A DNA stretch of 64,000 nucleotides, taken from Saprospiraceae bacterium UBA7328. GTDB taxonomy: Bacteria > Bacteroidota > Bacteroidia > Chitinophagales > Saprospiraceae. The notes under the pieces are model-generated. The model had not been told where the DNA came from, did not search any database, and saw only the letters and a program-made list of their open reading frames with translations. The translations under genes were made by a program, and so were the position numbers. Where the stretch lies: assembly GCA_002471345.1 (NCBI GenBank), contig DKPS01000015.1:35274-99273 (forward strand). The letters run 5' to 3'. Shown here piece after piece: positions 1 to 9,213 of the stretch; position 1 is the stretch's first letter, and each line of letters starts with the position of its first letter.

Positions 1-1094
1 ACCTCTTCAGGTCTTTCATCAATTAACAACACGATCATATAGCACTCAGGGTGGTTATCAGCAATTGCATTTGCAACATCCTTTAGCAAAAAGGTCTTAC
101 CCGTTTTAGGTTGTGCTACAATTAGCCCCCTTTGTCCTTTTCCTATAGGTGAGAACAGATCAATCATTCTGTTTCCATAATCTTTTCCAAGAGGATGAGC
201 AGAAAGATTAAATTTTTCATCTGGGAACAATGGCGTGAGATAATCAAATGGAACTCTATCCCTAATGGCAGCCGACTCTAATCCATTTATACTTGACACC
301 TTGAGAAGCGCAAAGTATTTTTCTCCTTCTTTAGGAGGTCTGATTGCACCTTTTACCAGGTCTCCAGTTTTTAAACCAAATAGTTTAATCTGTGATGGAG
401 ACACATAAATATCATCAGGAGAAGTGAGATAATTATAATCAGCGGATCTCAAAAACCCATATCCATCTGACATCATTTCTAAAATGCCTTCCCCTTCTAT
501 GATCCCGTCAATTTCCACTTGAAATTTCTTAGGTTTTACTTCTCTCTGTGGTTCTTGATCTCTATCTCTTCTATCGTTCCTATTTCTAGAATTATCTCTT
601 CCTCTTCTGTTATCTCTTCCTCCATCATCGTCATTGTTTCTTCTGTTGTCCCTTCTTCCATCTTCATCACTATTTCTGTTGTCTCTTCCTCCATCTTCAT
701 CATTTTTTCTATTGTCTCTTCCTCCATCATCGTTATTATTTCTTCTCCCTCGACCTCTTTGAGGCTTTTCATCTTTCTCTCCAGTCTCTTTTGTTTTTTC
801 ATTCACTTCTTCAACCACCTCCTCCACAGGTTTTTCTTTTTTAGGAGCTCTTCCACGTCTTGCAGGTTTTTTCTCCTCTTTTTTAGCATCAGGTTTAGCT
901 TTCGCTTTTGACTCTGGCTTAGGTTTAGGCTTAGCTTTTGACTTTGTTGGTTTATCAGCAAGAGCTTGTTCATCTAAAATTTTATAGATTAATTCCTGCT
1001 TACTTAATCTTTTATACCCCTTAAGGCTTAGGGATTCTGCCACGTCGCGGAGTTCTGGCACCAACATTTCGTTTAAACGAAGAATATCGTACAT
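1..1094 (-). CDS. rho: transcription termination factor Rho (3' end cut by window edge)
   Basis: ATP-dependent RNA helicase that terminates transcription. The frame opens at ATG 1094 ([10 protein letters not shown]) and is still open at base 1, giving 364 codons. In order: a Rho N-terminal SAP-like helical domain (residues about 1-45), a Lys/Pro-rich then Arg/Asp/Asn-rich disordered insert (about 50-185) with four imperfect copies of a GGRDNR unit, a cold-shock-type RNA-binding domain (about 188-265, with GYGFLRS), and the start of the ATPase domain with Walker A PKTGKT and DERPEE at the edge. The rest of the motor domain is missing only because the window ends. Long N-terminal inserts are usual in Bacteroidota Rho. 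A TACTTTTG promoter box lies about 130 bases upstream. Identity is very secure. Confidence 0.95.
   Translation of the reverse strand, partial: MYDILRLNEMLVPELRDVAESLSLKGYKRLSKQELIYKILDEQALADKPTKSKAKPKPKPESKAKAKPDAKKEEKKPARRGRAPKKEKPVEEVVEEVNEKTKETGEKDEKPQRGRGRRNNNDDGGRDNRKNDEDGGRDNRNSDEDGRRDNRRNNDDDGGRDNRRGRDNSRNRNDRRDRDQEPQREVKPKKFQVEIDGIIEGEGILEMMSDGYGFLRSADYNYLTSPDDIYVSPSQIKLFGLKTGDLVKGAIRPPKEGEKYFALLKVSSINGLESAAIRDRVPFDYLTPLFPDEKFNLSAHPLGKDYGNRMIDLFSPIGKGQRGLIVAQPKTGKTFLLKDVANAIADNHPECYMIVLLIDERPEE
597..745 (-). repeat. short tandem repeat inside rho encoding RDN-rich disordered units
   Basis: Read on the minus strand, this stretch repeats a roughly 36-39 base unit about four times, encoding variants of D-G-G-R-D-N-R-x-N-D-E-D. 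Copies differ at several positions (GGRDNRK, GGRDNRN, GRRDNRR, GGRDNRR), so it is a degenerate coding repeat. The repeat gives rise to long Ser-rich and Glu/Met-rich frames on other phases of both strands, which are not genes. Confidence 0.85.
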
Positions 1095-1224
1095 ATTAAA
1101 TAAAACTAGTGAGTGAAATTTTTGAAATCTTTCAAATAGATAATTTTGAAATTGCTACTCCCTTGAAGGAATCTAAAGTCTAATTTGTTTAGGAATAGAA
1201 TTTGGGAGAGTAGAATTAGCGCTG

Positions 1225-1232
1225 CAAAAGTA
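1225..1232 (-). promoter_or_regulatory. probable -7 promoter box for rho
   Basis: On the minus strand this reads TACTTTTG followed by CA, an exact match to the Bacteroidota sigma-ABfr -7 consensus TAnnTTTG. No TTG is seen at the usual -33 distance. It would give rho a leader of about 125 bases, in keeping with the long leaders of rho genes. The same box recurs before mtaB and at the right edge of the window. Confidence 0.55.
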
Positions 1233-1305
1233 CATTATTATTTGATTAAAGGAAATTCTTTCTTGTTATTTGTTGTTTATTCAGATTCTTGATCAAAAAG
1301 ACTAA

Positions 1306-2583
1306 ATGCTCACATTACAACAGATAAGAAACGAAAAGGAAAAGGTCATAACAGGATTATTAAAACGAAACATGACCAAAGCTGAAGAAATTATAGAAAA
1401 TATTATAAGTATTGATGATAAGAGGAAAACAACTCAAACTAAACTCGATCAAAGCTTATCAGAACAAAATCAATACTCGAAGCAAATAGGTCAGCTTTTT
1501 CAACAAAAAAAGATAGAAGAAGCCAATATCATGAAAGAAAAAGTTGCAGACTTAAAAAGAGTCAGCAGCACTTTAGAACAAGATCAGAGAAATATTCAGC
1601 TTGAATTAGAAACACAGCTCCTCTCTCTAGGGAATGTCCCACACGGGAGTGTTCCGGCTGGCACTTCTGAAGATGATAATGAAGTGATCAAAGAAAACAC
1701 ATCAGATATGCCCAATCTGAGTGATAATGCTTTACCCCACTGGGACCTTGCTAAAAAATACAACCTTATTGATTTTGAATTAGGAACAAAAATTACGGGT
1801 TCTGGATTTCCTTTGTATAGAGGACAAGGTGCAAAACTTCAAAGAGCTTTAATAAATTTTTTCTTAGATCAAGCCGAGGAAGCTGGATATGAGGAAATAA
1901 TACCTCCTCATTTGGTAAATGAAGATAGCGCAAAAGCAACTGGTCAATTACCGGATAAAGAAGGACAGATGTACCATATGTCCGTAGACAATCTATATCT
2001 CATTCCTACTGCAGAAGTACCAATAACGAATATATTCAGAGATATCATTCTTAAGGAAGAAGACATGCCAATAAAAGTCACTGGATATACCCCTTGTTTC
2101 AGAAGAGAAGCTGGGTCTTATGGCTCTGATGTGAAAGGCCTGAATAGAGTACATCAATTTGATAAAGTTGAAATAATACAAGTTGCTCATCCAAAAAAAT
2201 CATACACCGTGCTCGATGAAATGGTAGCACATGTCGAAAAATTGCTAGTTAACCTGAACTTACCATACCGCATTTTACGTTTATGTGGTGGTGATTTAGG
2301 TTTCACCTCAGCTTTGACATATGATTTCGAAGTGTTTTCTGCAGCTCAGCAAAAATGGTTAGAAGTAAGTAGCGTTTCAAATTTTGAAACTTATCAATCT
2401 AACAGATTAAAACTGAGATATAAGTCTGAAAATGGAAAAAAGAAATTAGCTCATACTCTTAATGGAAGTGCATTAGCATTAGCTAGAATAGTGGCAGCAT
2501 TACTTGAGAACAATCAAACTGAAGAAGGAATAAAGATTCCTGAAATATTGAGACCTTACACTAGATTTGACTTTATAAAATAA
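1306..2583 (+). CDS. serS: serine--tRNA ligase
   Basis: Cytoplasmic class II aminoacyl-tRNA synthetase that charges tRNA-Ser (and tRNA-Sec where present). The 425 residues match the family length. Residues about 1-110 form the long antiparallel coiled-coil arm that grips tRNA. The catalytic core carries motif 2 (FRREAGSYG, then GLNRVHQFDKVE) and motif 3 (LNGSALALARIVAALLE). The ATG at 1306 gives the canonical MLTLQQIRNEKE start. It is divergent from rho across a 211-base gap and lies 13 bases before the next gene, so the two are probably co-transcribed. Confidence 0.97.
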   Translation: MLTLQQIRNEKEKVITGLLKRNMTKAEEIIENIISIDDKRKTTQTKLDQSLSEQNQYSKQIGQLFQQKKIEEANIMKEKVADLKRVSSTLEQDQRNIQLELETQLLSLGNVPHGSVPAGTSEDDNEVIKENTSDMPNLSDNALPHWDLAKKYNLIDFELGTKITGSGFPLYRGQGAKLQRALINFFLDQAEEAGYEEIIPPHLVNEDSAKATGQLPDKEGQMYHMSVDNLYLIPTAEVPITNIFRDIILKEEDMPIKVTGYTPCFRREAGSYGSDVKGLNRVHQFDKVEIIQVAHPKKSYTVLDEMVAHVEKLLVNLNLPYRILRLCGGDLGFTSALTYDFEVFSAAQQKWLEVSSVSNFETYQSNRLKLRYKSENGKKKLAHTLNGSALALARIVAALLENNQTEEGIKIPEILRPYTRFDFIK

Positions 2584-2596
2584 AAATTTAAATACC

Positions 2597-3292
2597 ATGA
2601 TAGGATATTATTTGATTATTGGTCTAGCCACGTTTGGAGGTTGGTTGATCAGTAATAGGCTAAAAGGAAAATTTAAAAAATATAGCAGAGTACCTGTGAG
2701 GTCAGGTAAATCAGGTGCTCAAATTGCTAAGGAAATGCTAGATTATTATGGCATAAATGATGTAAAAATCACACAAGGGCAAGGGTTTTTAACAGACCAC
2801 TATAATCCTCTCAAAAAAACAATAACACTTAGTCCAGGGGTATACCAAGGAGCTAATGTATCAGCCGCAGCTGTTGCTGCTCATGAATGTGGTCATGCAG
2901 TTCAACATGCCGAAGCTTATCAAATGCTAAAGGTAAGGTCTGCATTAGTTCCAGCTGTACAAGCATCCTCCAGAATGCAACAATTCCTATTTATGGGATT
3001 TATTTTTGGAATGGGAGCTGGAGCAGGATTAATCGGAAATGTATTGATGATGGCCTTGGTGGTCACCTTTGGAATTACGGCACTTTTTTCTTTGATCACG
3101 CTTCCTGTCGAGTTTGATGCAAGTCGAAGAGCTTTGTTGTGGCTAGATGACTCTGGAAATACTCATGGAATAGAATATGATGGAGCAAAAGATGCTCTTT
3201 GGTGGGCAGCCATGACTTATGTTGCTAGTGCCTTGTCCGCATTAGTTATGTTTCTCTACTTCCTTCTTATGATGGCCGGAGGAAGAGATTAG
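2597..3292 (+). CDS. YugP-like neutral zinc metallopeptidase (membrane)
   Basis: Integral-membrane zinc metallopeptidase of the YugP/DUF2072 (Zn_peptidase_2) family; its substrate is unknown. The 231-residue protein has an N-terminal membrane segment (about 3-20), the zinc motif HECGH at residues 96-100, hydrophobic segments around 135-165 and a final one near the C terminus (about 205-226). The conserved LPVEFDASRRAL segment around residue 170 probably supplies a further metal ligand. It follows serS by 13 bases and is closed by a strong hairpin terminator at 3311. Family assignment is firm; biological role is not known from sequence. Confidence 0.88.
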   Translation: MIGYYLIIGLATFGGWLISNRLKGKFKKYSRVPVRSGKSGAQIAKEMLDYYGINDVKITQGQGFLTDHYNPLKKTITLSPGVYQGANVSAAAVAAHECGHAVQHAEAYQMLKVRSALVPAVQASSRMQQFLFMGFIFGMGAGAGLIGNVLMMALVVTFGITALFSLITLPVEFDASRRALLWLDDSGNTHGIEYDGAKDALWWAAMTYVASALSALVMFLYFLLMMAGGRD

Positions 3293-3310
3293 AAAAAAAG
3301 AAATTATGTG

Positions 3311-3341
3311 AAAGGGTAAGAAATTGTTCTTACCCTTTTTT
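3311..3341 (+). terminator. rho-independent terminator after the YugP-like gene
   Basis: Perfect 12-bp stem (AAAGGGTAAGAA paired with TTCTTACCCTTT), 4-base loop ATTG, running into six T. It closes the serS-protease unit. The A-rich 5' side means it could also work in reverse, but no minus-strand gene ends here. Confidence 0.85.
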
Positions 3342-3403
3342 ATTTGCATAAGTACTCAATAAATATTGTTTGTTACTTTTAGTCAATAAAAAATAACATT
3401 CAT

Positions 3404-3895
3404 ATGGAAATGAACATAATAGCTCTAATCGGAGCTGCAATCATACCTCTCCTCGTAGGGGCAGTCTATTACGGGCCATTATTTGGAAAATCTTGGATGA
3501 ACGTGAATGGATTTACAGAAGAAGATCTCAAAGGAGGAAATATGGCCTTAATTTTTGGTCTTTCTTTGCTTTTCAGTTTTATGATCGCACTTTCTCTCTC
3601 TACCATTGTAATCCACCAAATGGGTTTCATGCAAATACTTCAACCTCTTGCAGATGCAGGAAACAATGAGGCAAAGGAGACTTTTGAATCATTAATAGCT
3701 AACTATGGTGATGTGCATAGAACATGGGGCCATGGAGCTTTACATGGAGCCTTCGTAAGCATGCTATTTGCTTTCCCAATAATAGCCATAAACGCATTAT
3801 TTGAGAGAAGAGGTTGGAAATATATCGGTATTCACACTGGATATTGGTTAATAACTTTGTCAATAATGGGCGCAATAATTTGCCAATTTCTATAA
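3404..3895 (+). CDS. DUF1761 family membrane protein
   Basis: Small integral membrane protein of 163 residues with four predicted membrane spans (about 5-25, 48-70, 110-135 and 140-162). The N-terminal span followed by a Tyr-Gly-Pro and Trp-containing stretch (YYGPLFGKSWM) is the hallmark of DUF1761. No function is established for the family. The start could be ATG 3404 or the in-frame ATG 3410; both precede the hydrophobic helix. It has its own terminators on both sides, so it is probably a single-gene unit. Confidence 0.82.
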   Translation: MEMNIIALIGAAIIPLLVGAVYYGPLFGKSWMNVNGFTEEDLKGGNMALIFGLSLLFSFMIALSLSTIVIHQMGFMQILQPLADAGNNEAKETFESLIANYGDVHRTWGHGALHGAFVSMLFAFPIIAINALFERRGWKYIGIHTGYWLITLSIMGAIICQFL

Positions 3896-3932
3896 TAGTA
3901 TTGAAATCGTCTAGTTGATCAATATTTAGTAG

Positions 3933-3980
3933 AGCCTATGAAAATTTCCTTCATTAAAACGGAATTTCCATAGGCTTTTT
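3933..3980 (+). terminator. terminator after the DUF1761 gene
   Basis: Imperfect long hairpin: GCCTATG at 3934-3940 pairs with CATAGGC ending at 3975, extended inward by AAATTTCC against GGAATTT with one bulge, followed by TTTTT. It sits between the DUF1761 gene and the M28 peptidase gene. Confidence 0.75.
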
Positions 3981-4009
3981 AGCATGACTTACAAATTAAA
4001 ACAAGAATT

Positions 4010-5635
4010 ATGAGATTCGCTTTTTATATACTTTTCCTCTTTATTTTATGTCAATGTGCACCACAAGTGGAATCACCTCCCGAAATAAACAAATCTAGTA
4101 TTGAAAAACATATGGCAGCTTTGTCCTCAGATGAATTCCTAGGAAGGATGCCTTGTACAGAGGGAGAAACTAAAACGGTTGAATACCTTACTCAGGCACT
4201 AAAAGATGCTGGTATTGCTCCTGGAAATAAGGGTAGTTATCTTCAAGATGTACCACTCTTGGATATCAATTCAACAATGGAATCCAATTTAGAAATTACA
4301 ACCCCGACCAAGAAGATTTCTCTTTCACCAGGATCTGATTTTGTGATTAATACGGAAAGAAAAACTGATGCTCTTTCGCTTAATAATTCCGAACTTGTTT
4401 TTTGTGGTTATGGTATTGTAGCACCTGAGCGAGATTGGAATGATTATGAAGGGCTTGATATGAAAGGTAAAACCGCCGTAGTTCTTGTCAACGATCCTGG
4501 TTACGGAGGAGACGATCCTAACTTTTTCAAGGGAGACATTATGACTTATTATGGTAGATGGACATACAAGTATGACGAGGCAGACCGACAAGGAGCTGAT
4601 GGATTATTGATCATCCATGAGACATCTTCAGCTGGTTACCCATGGTTTGTAGTACAAAGCTCTTGGACTGGATCACAACAAGGGTTAGCTGGGATGGATA
4701 GGTCTGATGATTGTGGAGTGAAAGGATGGATATCTTTGAATGCAGCAAAAGATCTTATGTCTTCTTCTGGCCAGGATTTGAGTGACCTGATAAAACAAGC
4801 ACGTCAACCTGGATTCAAACCTGTACCTCTCAATGCTCAAGCTTCAGCTTCAATTTCATCTGAAAATGCCGAGTGTCTTTCTAAAAATGTTATTGGTATT
4901 GTAGAGGGTTCAAAGTATCCAGATGAATACGTGCTTTACACTGCTCACTGGGATCACATAGGAGTAGGAAAAGTAGTGAATGAAGATTCAATCTATAATG
5001 GTGCATTGGATAATGCAAGTGGCACCTCTACTGTATTAGCTATAGCAGAATCCTTTGCCAAAAGCAGCCAAAAGCCAGAAAGGTCTGTAGTCTTTTTATT
5101 TGTTACGGCTGAAGAGCAAGGACTTTTAGGTTCTGAATACTATGCAGAGAATCCGATTTATCCTTTAATACAAACAGTAGCTAATCTTAACATGGATGGT
5201 GTGAATCCAGCAGGGCTGATGAATGATCTCACAATAGTCGGAATGGGCCATTCAGAAATGGATGATATAGCAGAAGATGCCGCTGTAAAACAAGGCCGCT
5301 ATGTCATAAATGAACAAGAACCAGAAAAAGGATACTTTTTTAGGTCAGATCAATTCAATTTTGCAAAAAAAGGGGTCCCTGTATTATATGGTGAAGGAGG
5401 CTATGACCATAAGGAATATGGAAAAGAATACGCTAAGGAATTCAAAGAGAAGTATACAGCAGAAAGATATCACGCCCCTGCAGATCAGTATGATCCAGAG
5501 GAATGGAACTTCGAAGGAATGCTCCAAGATGGAGCCCTGTATCAAAATATAGGTCTGAGGCTGGCTAATTCTCAAGAATGGCCTCAATGGAAAGAAGGAA
5601 GTGAATTTAGTAGACCAAAGACCGTGAAAGACTAA
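4010..5635 (+). CDS. M28 family zinc aminopeptidase, PA-domain containing, lipoprotein
   Basis: Predicted surface or periplasmic dizinc aminopeptidase of 541 residues. A short hydrophobic leader ends in FILCQC, so Cys14 or Cys16 is the likely lipidated residue. A protease-associated (PA) insert (about 130-260) interrupts the peptidase fold. Metal and catalytic motifs follow in family order: TAHWDHIG (about 310), DNASGT (about 337), the acidic TAEEQG (about 368), NMDGVNP (about 395) and a late His in RYHAPAD. Substrate specificity cannot be read from sequence. It is convergent with the OmpA-like gene, 14 bases apart. Confidence 0.9.
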   Translation: MRFAFYILFLFILCQCAPQVESPPEINKSSIEKHMAALSSDEFLGRMPCTEGETKTVEYLTQALKDAGIAPGNKGSYLQDVPLLDINSTMESNLEITTPTKKISLSPGSDFVINTERKTDALSLNNSELVFCGYGIVAPERDWNDYEGLDMKGKTAVVLVNDPGYGGDDPNFFKGDIMTYYGRWTYKYDEADRQGADGLLIIHETSSAGYPWFVVQSSWTGSQQGLAGMDRSDDCGVKGWISLNAAKDLMSSSGQDLSDLIKQARQPGFKPVPLNAQASASISSENAECLSKNVIGIVEGSKYPDEYVLYTAHWDHIGVGKVVNEDSIYNGALDNASGTSTVLAIAESFAKSSQKPERSVVFLFVTAEEQGLLGSEYYAENPIYPLIQTVANLNMDGVNPAGLMNDLTIVGMGHSEMDDIAEDAAVKQGRYVINEQEPEKGYFFRSDQFNFAKKGVPVLYGEGGYDHKEYGKEYAKEFKEKYTAERYHAPADQYDPEEWNFEGMLQDGALYQNIGLRLANSQEWPQWKEGSEFSRPKTVKD

Positions 5636-5649
5636 TCAAATAGTGATGA

Positions 5650-7848
5650 TTATTCTTCATCGATTTCATTGAAGCTCATAGATCGAATATATTCTTTGAG
5701 GGCTGGAAACTCAGATGCAAAATTCACTAATTCTTGTTCTGGAACTCTTAGACCATCTATAAAAGGAACTATTTTTAGTGTGGTTACCCCATATTCTGAT
5801 AGTTCTCGCATGACACTATTCGCTTCCAAAAAGTTGTCGTAGAGGCCAACAGAATAGAGATAATTCCCTGTGTTTTTATCTTTCTCTACTTGCACATCAT
5901 TGTACAATTTTAGTGCTGTGCCTCTATACATCTGTCTAACTGTAGCAATCTGAATTTTAAATGCTATAGCGTCATCAATCAGGGTTCTAAATATGTCAAA
6001 TCCAGTATTCAAATAATTCTTATCAACACCTAAGGAGGCCTCTTCATAATCAATAGATTCAGCAAGGTTTAGCTTGAATTGAATTCTATTATTCAAAATT
6101 GAAATGCTTCTATCTTTTACATGACTTTTTATCACAGGTAAAAAATCTCCAAAACCTTTGATGTGAATTTTTTCTCCATTAACACCTCGTTCTACAAGTG
6201 CTTCCTTTATTTTTTCTGCAGTTTTAATAGAAAGAAACAAATTGTACTCTGCAATGCCTTGTTCATGGGCAAAACTCAAGATTTCTAGATGTTTTACATC
6301 AGAATTATTAATCTGAGATGCTAGGGCGTCTAGTTTCTCAAAGTTCTCTTTTGATAGTAATTCCCCATCTGGATTAGGTGTTAAGATTGGAAGTTGAATG
6401 GTTTTTACTTTTTCTGAAGAGGGTTCTTCTAAGACTTGCTGGTTAGATTTAACTATATAATTTGGTTTTTCTCTATCTATGTTTACGAAAATTGGTTGAT
6501 CTATTTTGTCAATATAAAAATCTGGATAGTCCACAAATCCAAGATTTTTAACAGTATAAGATTGATGTTCTTCTCGTTCATTCAGATATGCGAAATAGAG
6601 ATCATTTTTCCCATAACCATCTTTTCTATCTGAAGTATAAGTAGCAATTAGTCCATCATCACTCAATCTAAAATCAATCTCATTTCCAGGTGAGTTAATG
6701 GGTAAACCGATATTTTTTGCTTCTGTCCATTTTTCTTGTTCAAAAAGGTAAAAAGATCGAAAGACATCCATACCACCTACACTAAACGATCTATTTGAGC
6801 TAAAAAAAAGTACACTCCCATCATTACCTAAATAAGGTGAAATTTCGTCTGCATGAGTATTAATTCTTGATCCCAAATTCTTTGGTGAAAGCCAAGACCC
6901 ATTTGCATAAGCCGTAACATATAAATCATATCCTCCAAAACCTTTCAATTGATCACTCGAAAAAACTACCGTAGAGTCATTAAAAAAATGTAAATATTCT
7001 ACATGGCCAATTATTTTTGAAAGGTCATCAATTCTTTTCTTGACCTTCCCTGTTGCATTTTGTGCTACAATCTTGTATTCCTCTTTATTCTCATTCTCCT
7101 TTCCTCTTAGGACATAGACCCCATCACCATTCATTGTAAACCCGACAAGGTTGTCATTTTTATAAGTGTTCACACTTCTATCAGAAAGTTTTTCACTTCT
7201 GATCCAAAAATCACCATTTTTCTCAGTGAAGTATATATTCACATCAGTTTTGACATCTAGATCATAAGATTGACTTAGATAGTCGGATACTTTTCGATTT
7301 TTACCAGTTCTATCCGAATTGAAATAATACCTATTTTCTTTGCTACTACTCTGGACAAGTCTTTCGTCATTTTGTGTAGAATTGATCTCTCCTCCTGCAT
7401 TCTCAATAGTTGCAATTGGGTCTACATAAAGAATATCTAGTCCTGAGCCGGCATGTCTTATATGATCTCTTACTTCATTTCTCATTGAGTGATCAAGAGG
7501 AATTTTGGTAAGATATTCTTTGTACGACTTAATAGCTAGAGAGAAATTGCCCTTATGATGTAAACTGCGACCCTTGTAGTAGTGTATATCATCGTCCTTG
7601 AATCCAATATTTTCAGCAGAATTGATACCTGCAAGAGCTTTGTCTAGCTCATTTAATTCATAATGACAAATAGCTTTTTTGAAGATTAAAGGTCCACTAC
7701 TATTGGATTGTGGAATATTACTAAGTTCTAAAAGTGTATTTCTATAGTTCTTTTCCTTAAAATATTCATTGGCACGTTTCAGAGCATCACCTTGGCCAAA
7801 GAGGCTGATCCCCATAAAACACGAAATGAATACAAGAAATTTTTTCAT
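5650..7848 (-). CDS. OmpA-family envelope protein with TPR, PD40 propeller and SPOR-like tail
   Basis: Secreted envelope protein of 732 residues with a signal peptide (MKKFLVFISCFMGISLFGQ). A tetratricopeptide region (about 20-130) precedes a PD40/WD40-like beta-propeller (about 280-430, with the repeated YLGNDGSVLFFSSNR type of motif). An OmpA peptidoglycan-binding domain follows (about 485-600). The C terminus (about 630-715) resembles a SPOR/peptidoglycan fold (YSVGLYDNFLEA). The TPR-propeller-OmpA order recalls type IX accessory proteins such as PorE, but the tail differs, so I do not assign that name. Its ATG follows the E2 stop codon with no gap (TAA-ATG), so the two are likely translationally linked. 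Confidence 0.82.
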   Translation of the reverse strand: MKKFLVFISCFMGISLFGQGDALKRANEYFKEKNYRNTLLELSNIPQSNSSGPLIFKKAICHYELNELDKALAGINSAENIGFKDDDIHYYKGRSLHHKGNFSLAIKSYKEYLTKIPLDHSMRNEVRDHIRHAGSGLDILYVDPIATIENAGGEINSTQNDERLVQSSSKENRYYFNSDRTGKNRKVSDYLSQSYDLDVKTDVNIYFTEKNGDFWIRSEKLSDRSVNTYKNDNLVGFTMNGDGVYVLRGKENENKEEYKIVAQNATGKVKKRIDDLSKIIGHVEYLHFFNDSTVVFSSDQLKGFGGYDLYVTAYANGSWLSPKNLGSRINTHADEISPYLGNDGSVLFFSSNRSFSVGGMDVFRSFYLFEQEKWTEAKNIGLPINSPGNEIDFRLSDDGLIATYTSDRKDGYGKNDLYFAYLNEREEHQSYTVKNLGFVDYPDFYIDKIDQPIFVNIDREKPNYIVKSNQQVLEEPSSEKVKTIQLPILTPNPDGELLSKENFEKLDALASQINNSDVKHLEILSFAHEQGIAEYNLFLSIKTAEKIKEALVERGVNGEKIHIKGFGDFLPVIKSHVKDRSISILNNRIQFKLNLAESIDYEEASLGVDKNYLNTGFDIFRTLIDDAIAFKIQIATVRQMYRGTALKLYNDVQVEKDKNTGNYLYSVGLYDNFLEANSVMRELSEYGVTTLKIVPFIDGLRVPEQELVNFASEFPALKEYIRSMSFNEIDEE

Positions 7849-9195
7849 TTATATCTCTCTGGTATCATCAAAGTTTTCAAGTAGTTTTACTACAGTCTGA
7901 AGAAATGTACCTCCTAAATAACCATCAATAACTCTGTGATCATATGACATAGATAGATACATCATCTGTCTTATAGCTATCGCATCGCCACCAGGTGATT
8001 CAATTACAACTGGTTTTTTCTTTATAGCTCCTGTCGCTAAGATGGCTACTTGGGGCTGATTGATGATAGGAGTGCCTAACTGGCTTCCGTATGTTCCAAT
8101 ATTAGTCAATGTGAATGTACCATTCTGAATGTCACTTATATCCAAGTTATTACCCCTAGCCTTTTCTACCCTATCATTTACTTTAGATGCAAGGCCATTT
8201 AGATTATATTGGTCGGCATTATGGATTACCGGCACAATAAGGTTTCCTGAAGGTAAAGCCGTAGCCATACCAATATTAATATCTCTTTTTACTATGATTT
8301 TATCTTCGTTAACTGAGGCATTAAGACGTGGATGAGCCCTAAGTGCTTTAGCAACTATTTCAATCATTATCGGTGTAAAAGTTAGTCTAGCCCCATACTT
8401 ATCCAGAAATGATGACTTCACTCTATTTCTCCACTCTGACATTCTGGTGACATCAGCTTCAGCAAATGAGGTTACATGTGCAGATGTTCTTTTTGATTGT
8501 ACCATATGATCCGCAATAAGCTTTCTCATACGGTCCATTACTATTATTTCATCACCAGCAGCTGTTTTTATAGAATCATTAGGCTCTGCTGGTTGTTCTG
8601 ATTGTGGTGCCTCTTCGGCAACTGGCAAAACAATTTTCGCCTTTTCCGAAATAGGTAATTTTCCTCGATTAGATAAGAAAGCAAATATATCTTGTTTTGT
8701 AATCCTTCCATTGGCACCACTCCCAGAGATTGCGTCCAATTCTGAAGAACTGATTTCTTCCTTGGTAATAATGCTTTTAACCAAAGGTGAATAAAACTTT
8801 GATGTTAATTCTGAAGATTGCTTGTCCTTCTTTTTAGATAGTTTTGGGGGTTGCGTGATATTATCTTTCTCAGAAGAAACTTCCTTAGATATTTTATCGA
8901 TTGTCTTGACCTCCGATTTTTTAGGTGTTTTTTCCTCTTTGGCGGAAGAATTTCCATTGGTTTCTATAAGAGCAATTATTTCTCCAACGTTTACAACATC
9001 TTCCTCTTTGTAAAAAATTTCTTTTACAATTCCAGAAGCGGGTGATGGAATTTCCGAATCAACCTTATCCGTAGCAACTTCAAGCAAGGTTTCCTCATCA
9101 ATTATAATTTCTCCTTGAGTTTTATGCCATTTTATGATCGTAGCATCAGTGATACTTTCTCCCATTTTTGGCATTAACACCTCAACTACAGCCAT
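7849..9195 (-). CDS. dihydrolipoamide acyltransferase (E2) of a 2-oxoacid dehydrogenase complex
   Basis: E2 core subunit that transfers acyl groups from the lipoyl arm to CoA. The 448 residues hold an N-terminal lipoyl domain with the modified Lys44 in ATDKVD, an Ala/Pro/Ser/Lys-rich linker, a peripheral E1/E3-binding domain (about 135-175, with SGANGRITKQDI) and the catalytic domain ending in DHRVIDG (His420, Asp424). Catalytic residues are intact. Overall form resembles branched-chain (BkdB) or succinyl-transferring E2s; the substrate cannot be settled here because no E1 or E3 gene is adjacent. It is followed directly by the OmpA-like gene. Confidence 0.92.
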   Translation of the reverse strand: MAVVEVLMPKMGESITDATIIKWHKTQGEIIIDEETLLEVATDKVDSEIPSPASGIVKEIFYKEEDVVNVGEIIALIETNGNSSAKEEKTPKKSEVKTIDKISKEVSSEKDNITQPPKLSKKKDKQSSELTSKFYSPLVKSIITKEEISSSELDAISGSGANGRITKQDIFAFLSNRGKLPISEKAKIVLPVAEEAPQSEQPAEPNDSIKTAAGDEIIVMDRMRKLIADHMVQSKRTSAHVTSFAEADVTRMSEWRNRVKSSFLDKYGARLTFTPIMIEIVAKALRAHPRLNASVNEDKIIVKRDINIGMATALPSGNLIVPVIHNADQYNLNGLASKVNDRVEKARGNNLDISDIQNGTFTLTNIGTYGSQLGTPIINQPQVAILATGAIKKKPVVIESPGGDAIAIRQMMYLSMSYDHRVIDGYLGGTFLQTVVKLLENFDDTREI

Positions 9196-9213
9196 ATTAT
9201 ATTATTTAAAAAT

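Noticed and set aside
597-745. Regular repeats suggesting a small CRISPR or satellite array
   Set aside because: Copies are degenerate, have no unique spacers and lie in frame inside the rho coding sequence.
519-911. Long Ser/Phe-rich frame on the + strand and Glu/Met-rich frame on the minus strand
   Set aside because: Both are phase-shifted readings of the GGRDNR-coding repeat in rho; composition is extreme and no start context supports them.
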